Source: an uncultured Bacilli bacterium (GTDB taxonomy: Bacteria > Bacillota_I > Bacilli_A > RF39 > UBA660). Taken from it: DNA of 44,609 nucleotides. How positions within the stretch are numbered: position 1 is the stretch's first letter; every line of letters starts with the position of its first letter. Shown here piece after piece: positions 40,213 to 44,609 of this stretch. Below the pieces are notes generated by a model that was given only the letters and a program-made list of their open reading frames with translations, searched no databases and was not told the origin of the DNA. The DNA lies in NCBI GenBank assembly GCA_947588795.1, contig CANPZJ010000001.1, forward strand, positions 1 to 44,609. Reading direction: 5' to 3'. Made by a program: the position numbers and the translations under genes.

Positions 40213-42279
40213 ATGTATACAGAAGATACAAGAAGAAGTATTGATTGGCCTAGTGTTATCAAAAAAGGATTAATTATTTTAATAGTAGCCTTAGTTATAT
40301 TCTTAATTATTTGGCTATTTGCTAGAAATAACAATAATAATGTTAATGTCAATGTTGGTAATGACAATAATACTAATAATGGTACTTTAACTAATCCAGA
40401 TGCTTATTCTAATGAATTTATTAATGGTTTCCATTATGTTCATGATATTGCAAAAGATTACTTCTTAGTTAAAGAATTACCTGCTAATGGACAAACTATT
40501 AAATATACCTTAAGAGAATTAATTGACAAAGGTTTAATTCTTCCGTTTACTTATAAAGATAATGAAACTTGTGATGTTGAAGCAAGTTATGTAACTGTTA
40601 CAAATGAAAATGGTAAATATAGTATGACTACTACTCTAGTTTGTGGTAGAGAAGTTGCTAAAACTACAGAAGAATTAGGTTGTAATCAATTATGTGTAAG
40701 CGGAAATTGTAAAGTAACGATTGTTGAAAACAAACTTGCCTATGAATATCAATTTAGACAAGCATATAGTACAACAGAAAATGTTTATATTTGTCCTGAT
40801 GGCTATACTAAATCTATGAATGGTAACAACGTTATTTGTGTTAAAGGTGATGAAACAACAATTAATTCAACAAAATTAACAGAATACAATTGTCCAGAGG
40901 GTTATACTAAAACTGGTAGTGGCAGTAATACAATGTGTGTAGCTGACAAAAATAAAACTACTGCTCCAACTTGCCCTGATGGTTATTATCAATCTGGTGA
41001 TAAATGTACTAGAGTAAGTTCTAGCCAAAAAACTGAAACAACTGAAGCTACTTGTCCTAGTGGCTATACTAAATCTGGTAGTGGTTCAAATATCACTTGT
41101 TCTAAAATAAATACTAGTACTAGAGTTGAAACTATTGAAGCTATTTGTCCAAATGGCTATACTAAATCTGGTAATGGTTCAAATATCACTTGTTCTCAAA
41201 GTGTAGCATCATCTAAAACAGAAACAACTAATCCAACTTGTCCTAAAGGATATACTAAATCTGGTAGTGGTTCAAAAATCAAATGTACTAAAACTACTTC
41301 TTCAACAGTTAATGCAACTGCTAAAAAATCATATAGTTGTCCAAATGGTGGTACTTTAAGTGGTACTAAATGTAAATATACTGCTACAGGTAAAAAATCA
41401 ACATATTATCAAAGTTTTATAACATCAAAAGGAAAAACATATAATGGTTGTTCATTAGTAGGAACATATACTTCACCATGTGCTAGTGGTAAAAATTGTA
41501 CTCAAACATATTATAGATATTTATGTACAACCACAACTTATAGTTGTCCAAAAGGTGGCTCTGTAAGTGGTACTACATGTTCTTATAATGCAACTTCAAA
41601 AACTACATATAGTTGCTCTAAAGGAACTTTAAGTGGTACTAAATGTAAAATATCAGATACTCAATCTGCTAATCCAACTTGTCCTAGTGGCTATACTAAA
41701 TCTGGTAGTGGTTCAAACATTAAATGTTCTAAAAGCGTTCCAACTACTATAACTCAAACTGCTAATCCAACTTGTCCTATTGGTTATGTACAATCTGGTA
41801 GCGGTGCATCAATAAGCTGTTCTAAAAATGTTGTTGCTAACACTACAGATACTACTAATCCAATTTGTCCTAGTGGTTATGCTCAAATTGGTAGTGGTGC
41901 ATCAATTCAATGTTCTAGAACTACAGCATTTTCTTCTGCCGAAAGTAAAGACTTTATTTGTCCAGATGGTTTCACAAAAACAGGAAGTGGTGCTAATACT
42001 AAATGTACTGCTAAAGAAACTTTAAAGAAAAATGCTACAGTACATACAGATTATGTATGTCCTAATGGTTATACAAAATATGGTATTGGTTCAAATTCTA
42101 AATGTACAAAAGGTATTACAAGTACTGTAAATCCAACTAAACAAACTAAAGAAGTAACAAAATATAGATATAAATGGAGTTGTGAAACAACTCTTACAGG
42201 TTGGGAAAGAACAGGAAACTATCGTCAATCAACAACTTGTACAAATACTAATACAAATGAAGAAGTTATTGTCAAATAG
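40213..42279 (+). CDS. Type II membrane protein with about 14 Cys-rich repeats
   Basis: A 688-residue protein. ATG 40213 follows GGAGGTG, which also spans the stop of the upstream gene. A cytosolic N-terminus, one span (about 18-37), an Asn-rich linker, an N-terminal domain of about 150 residues with several Cys, then about 14 repeats. The long form is CPxGYTKSGSG, about six residues, then C; three shorter units lack the middle. Almost every repeat has two Cys, expected as one disulfide each. The C-terminus has a last CETTLTGWERTG segment. Repeats 4, 5, 6 and 10 are close at the DNA level, which allows unequal recombination. Function unknown; an extracellular, disulfide-stabilised rod is inferred. 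Confidence 0.78.
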   Translation: MYTEDTRRSIDWPSVIKKGLIILIVALVIFLIIWLFARNNNNNVNVNVGNDNNTNNGTLTNPDAYSNEFINGFHYVHDIAKDYFLVKELPANGQTIKYTLRELIDKGLILPFTYKDNETCDVEASYVTVTNENGKYSMTTTLVCGREVAKTTEELGCNQLCVSGNCKVTIVENKLAYEYQFRQAYSTTENVYICPDGYTKSMNGNNVICVKGDETTINSTKLTEYNCPEGYTKTGSGSNTMCVADKNKTTAPTCPDGYYQSGDKCTRVSSSQKTETTEATCPSGYTKSGSGSNITCSKINTSTRVETIEAICPNGYTKSGNGSNITCSQSVASSKTETTNPTCPKGYTKSGSGSKIKCTKTTSSTVNATAKKSYSCPNGGTLSGTKCKYTATGKKSTYYQSFITSKGKTYNGCSLVGTYTSPCASGKNCTQTYYRYLCTTTTYSCPKGGSVSGTTCSYNATSKTTYSCSKGTLSGTKCKISDTQSANPTCPSGYTKSGSGSNIKCSKSVPTTITQTANPTCPIGYVQSGSGASISCSKNVVANTTDTTNPICPSGYAQIGSGASIQCSRTTAFSSAESKDFICPDGFTKTGSGANTKCTAKETLKKNATVHTDYVCPNGYTKYGIGSNSKCTKGITSTVNPTKQTKEVTKYRYKWSCETTLTGWERTGNYRQSTTCTNTNTNEEVIVK
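40792..42107 (+). repeat. Tandem Cys-rich repeats within 40213-42279
   Basis: Fourteen coding repeats of about 28-33 codons with spaced Cys codons. Several share long DNA tracts, such as GGCTATACTAAATCTGGTAG at 41063, 41155 and 41690 or with one change. Copy number may vary between strains. Confidence 0.8.
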
Positions 42280-42296
42280 GCAATAACTTCTTTTTT
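42261..42296 (+). terminator. Terminator of the Cys-repeat operon
   Basis: Perfect 11-bp stem AGAAGTTATTG/CAATAACTTCT with a 9-nt loop holding the stop codon, followed by six T. Confidence 0.88.
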
Positions 42297-42945
42297 AAAT
42301 TAAATCTTCAAAATATTTTGGTACTGGTATAGTTATATTTATTAACTCTTTAGTAATAGGATGTTTAAATTCTAAATGATTAGCATGTAAATATAAGTAT
42401 TTAACTTTATTTTTAATCTTACTATATTTTTTATCTCCAACTATTGGATATCCTAAATCATTTAAATGAACTCTTATTTGATTCTTTCTTCCGGTTAAAA
42501 GATTAATTTTAAGTAAAGTATATAATTTATTACTTTTAATTTTTTCATATTCAGTTATAGCTAATTTACCATTTTTATTATTAGTAGAATACACTAAATT
42601 AGTTTTAGTTTCTTTCAAATAAGATTTAATTATTCCCTTATTATTTTTAACATTACCATTTACTACTACCATATATTCTCTTTTAACATTAGACCAATTA
42701 TCTTGCATTAATCTTTTTATTTTTTCTGACTTAGCAAACATAATTAAGCCAGATGTATCTTTATCTAAACGATGAATTATAAATACTTTATTGTTTTTAT
42801 TTTGTTTTTGTAAGTATTCTCTTACCTGATGATATAAAGTATTTATTTTCTCTTTATCAGTACTTATTGTAAGCATACCACTTTTTTTATTTACAATAAT
42901 TAAATATTTATCTTCGTAAACTATATCTAACTTCTCTTTTTTCAT
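42295..42945 (-). CDS. RluA-family 23S rRNA/tRNA pseudouridine synthase
   Basis: A 216-residue enzyme that isomerises uridine to pseudouridine. Signature IIHRLDKDTSGLIMFAKS contains catalytic Asp61. Also VNKKSGMLT near the N-terminus and LLTGRKNQIRVHLNDLGYPIVGDKKYS, the family's second motif. It lacks the N-terminal S4 domain of RluD/RluC and matches the short RluA type; target site undetermined. No ribosome site precedes ATG 42945; the -10 TATAAT ends six bases before it, so a leaderless transcript is predicted. The -35 lies inside the preceding terminator. Confidence 0.9.
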   Translation of the reverse strand: MKKEKLDIVYEDKYLIIVNKKSGMLTISTDKEKINTLYHQVREYLQKQNKNNKVFIIHRLDKDTSGLIMFAKSEKIKRLMQDNWSNVKREYMVVVNGNVKNNKGIIKSYLKETKTNLVYSTNNKNGKLAITEYEKIKSNKLYTLLKINLLTGRKNQIRVHLNDLGYPIVGDKKYSKIKNKVKYLYLHANHLEFKHPITKELINITIPVPKYFEDLI

Positions 42946-42951
42946 AAGTTA

Positions 42952-42980
42952 ATTATAATTTAATAATTAAAAAAAGTCTA
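42952..42980 (-). promoter_or_regulatory. Promoter of the pseudouridine synthase gene (leaderless)
   Basis: Minus strand: -35 TAGACT (42975-42980), 17-bp spacer, -10 TATAAT (42952-42957), six bases before ATG. The -35 is also an arm of the terminator of the upstream gene. Confidence 0.75.
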
Positions 42981-42993
42981 CATTACATAGACT
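42969..42993 (-). terminator. Terminator after 42994-44298
   Basis: Minus-strand stem AGTCTA/TAGACT with a 7-nt loop, then six T, immediately after the stop codon. Confidence 0.8.
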
Positions 42994-44298
42994 CTATTTA
43001 TTTTGGGTATTTGGTCCTCTTTGAACATAATCTTCATATTTAACTTCAGTTATATCACTATTCTTAGTTAAATTAACTTCAACCATTTTAGTACAAGTAT
43101 ATTGACCACCGAATACTTCAAATTCTACTCTTAAAATTAAATCGTTATCAGCATTTCTAAATACTAACTCTGGACTAGCTAAAGTTTCATCTAATTTCTT
43201 TTTAATATTAGCAAGTTCAGTATCATATTGATCTCCCCAATATTCTTTAAGATTTAAATCTTTACCAGACTTCTCCATCATATTAACAGCATATTCTTTT
43301 ATTTTGGCATTTACATCTGTTAAATCAACATCTTTAAGTAAATCTTGAACTCCTATTTCTTTACCAGTTTTAAGATCAATATTATAAATAGTATTCCAAG
43401 TTGATTCATTACCACCATGTAGTAATACTACTGATAAGATATTATCATTTACATAATAATCATAAGTAATAACTTCAATTTCACCAAAAAATCCGGTTTC
43501 TATATCCATATCATCATATTGATTATTCTTAGCAATATCTTTATTAATGGCAATAATATCTTCATTATTAATATTAATAGCAGGATATTCATAATAGTTA
43601 TGTAAAGTTTGTCCAGTAACATTAGCATAAACATCAGATTTCACTGATTTAACTGTATATACTAAAGGTTTACTATCATCTATTTTATCAACACTACTTA
43701 ACATTTTTGTATTTTCTACTTTTTCTTTTACTTCATCTGTTATTAAGCTATCATTCTTAGTATAAGATTTTTCTACTGAACTCCATACATCATTATTTTT
43801 ATTGTCTACTTGATATTCTATCTTTTCTTCAGCCTTTTTAACTACCACAATATCATTTTCATAATTTAAATCTGTTTCTTTAACTGTTTCTTTTGCACCG
43901 ACATTTACTTCATATACTTTTTTAGATTCTTTAGTTACAGCATACCATTTATAAGCATCTTCTTTAATATTATATAGATATTCAAATAGATAATCTTCAT
44001 AAGATGCTACCATATTAACTATGTATTCTTTATCTTTTACACTAAATATTTTGGTAATATAATTACCATCTTTTTCTGGCATTGTCATTAATAGTTCTGG
44101 TACTTTATTATTATCTAAATCAATTAAATTTAAACCAACTTTATTTGCCCCTTCAAAGTTTTCGGCTTTTTCTAAGACACCTGCTAAAATATTTTGCCAA
44201 TTTTTAGGACCTACCCCAAAAACTAAAAGATATACTACAACTGCTGCAACTAGAACAGCAACTGGTATTAACCATAATAATAATTTTTTATTTTTCAT
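42994..44298 (-). CDS. Membrane-anchored extracellular protein, RsiV/DUF3298-like end
   Basis: A 434-residue protein with one N-terminal span (about 7-28) and an extracellular part. About 45-75 has NLIDLDNNKVPELLM, an FG-GAP/calcium-loop-like segment. The C-terminal 200 residues contain VYANVTGQTLHNYYEYPAIN, VITYDYYVNDNILSVVL and TIYNIDLKTGKEIGVQDLL, which resemble DUF4163/DUF3298 domains of RsiV- and PdaC-like proteins. A distant match, so the role is open. Ribosome site AAGGAG lies upstream. It follows the slipin gene by 13 bases. Confidence 0.7.
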   Translation of the reverse strand: MKNKKLLLWLIPVAVLVAAVVVYLLVFGVGPKNWQNILAGVLEKAENFEGANKVGLNLIDLDNNKVPELLMTMPEKDGNYITKIFSVKDKEYIVNMVASYEDYLFEYLYNIKEDAYKWYAVTKESKKVYEVNVGAKETVKETDLNYENDIVVVKKAEEKIEYQVDNKNNDVWSSVEKSYTKNDSLITDEVKEKVENTKMLSSVDKIDDSKPLVYTVKSVKSDVYANVTGQTLHNYYEYPAININNEDIIAINKDIAKNNQYDDMDIETGFFGEIEVITYDYYVNDNILSVVLLHGGNESTWNTIYNIDLKTGKEIGVQDLLKDVDLTDVNAKIKEYAVNMMEKSGKDLNLKEYWGDQYDTELANIKKKLDETLASPELVFRNADNDLILRVEFEVFGGQYTCTKMVEVNLTKNSDITEVKYEDYVQRGPNTQNK

Positions 44299-44311
44299 TT
44301 CCTTTTACTCC

Positions 44312-44609
44312 TTACTTTTTATCCTTAAAACTTTTAATTGCATCAATTAATTCGATTGGTAAACAGAATACCACTGTATTTGATTTATCAGCACTAATAT
44401 CTGATAACGTTGATAATGTTCTTAAATGAAGAGCGCCAGGTGTTTTACTCATTATTTCAGCAGCTTTAGCTAAATTATTAGAGGCTTCAACCTCACCTTT
44501 AGCTTTAGTTATTACTGCTAGTTTTTCACGTTCGGCTTCTGCTGCAATCGCTAGAACTCTTTTCATATCTTCTGGTAAAGACACATCTTTAAGTTCAACA
44601 TTTTCCACT
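44312..44609 (-). CDS. SPFH/stomatin-like (slipin) protein, N-terminus outside window
   Basis: C-terminal 99 codons of an SPFH/band 7 protein. Visible: VELKDVSLPEDMKRVLAIAA, the helical AEAEREKLAVITKAKGEVEA and TLSDISADKSNTVVFCLPIE, typical of prokaryotic slipins (stomatin/podocin type). These membrane-associated scaffold proteins form oligomers and often pair with NfeD-type or protease partners. The frame is open to the right edge. Thirteen bases before the next gene, so probably one transcript. Confidence 0.88.
   Translation of the reverse strand, partial: VENVELKDVSLPEDMKRVLAIAAEAEREKLAVITKAKGEVEASNNLAKAAEIMSKTPGALHLRTLSTLSDISADKSNTVVFCLPIELIDAIKSFKDKK

Noticed and set aside
40792..42107. 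CRISPR-like array
   Set aside because: The regularly spaced repeats are coding, in frame, of uneven length and encode Cys-rich units; there are no constant palindromic repeats with unique spacers.

Overview
The window is very AT-rich and reads as a low-GC Gram-positive chromosome (Bacilli/Firmicutes, perhaps an uncultured gut lineage near the wall-bearing relatives of Mollicutes). Support comes from a mraZ-rsmH-ftsL-pbp division cluster, yceD-rpmF, rpsT next to spoIIP, miaA, tmcAL, a class B sortase, many lipoproteins and clean TTGACA/TATAAT promoters. TGA acts as a stop: spoIIP and the CHAP gene both end in TGA inside ATGA overlaps with the next gene, so the Mycoplasma code does not apply. 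No transposase, integrase, phage structural gene or CRISPR array was seen.

Layout. 1-4800: three tandem genes for sortase-anchored surface proteins with near-identical ends and different middles, each behind a promoter whose spacer contains a run of 9, 7 or 8 G, followed by a 50-residue protein resembling a bare sorting signal. 4851-8700: pbp, ftsL, rsmH and mraZ (minus strand), with four MraZ-type operator repeats upstream. 8867-10520: an Abi_2/HEPN abortive-infection protein and a candidate small RNA just downstream. 10566-15362: a coiled-coil membrane protein, rpmF, yceD, two small membrane proteins, a frameshifted polysaccharide deacetylase, dCMP deaminase, an HNH-like protein and two tRNA genes. 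15492-26783: thirteen closely packed minus-strand genes, almost all exported (sortase B, CAP, InlB-repeat, CHAP, Cna-B/PPQTG, lipoproteins, WG repeats). 26845-30355: three paralogous membrane-anchored surface proteins behind a fourth poly-G promoter. 30538-37555: a membrane protein with a broken zinc-ribbon gene ahead of it, an unknown protein, Smr, a PfkB-family kinase with a disordered tail, a small membrane protein, spoIIP, a candidate structured RNA, rpsT, a transglutaminase-like protein and miaA. 37638-44609: tmcAL, a two-gene membrane operon including a protein with about 14 Cys-rich repeats, an RluA-type pseudouridine synthase, a membrane protein, and the end of an SPFH/slipin gene.

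How it fits together. The main theme is the cell surface. Secreted and anchored proteins, their sortase and peptidoglycan-active enzymes lie in two large blocks. The only runs of seven or more G or C in the window all sit between the -35 and -10 boxes of surface-protein promoters. This suggests a contingency system in which slipped-strand changes in G-run length tune promoter spacing (17, 18 and 19 bp here) and so switch or grade surface composition. The fourth G-run promoter heads an operon whose terminator lies directly before the sortase locus, so read-through could bring sortase and its neighbours under the same switch; that last step is inference.
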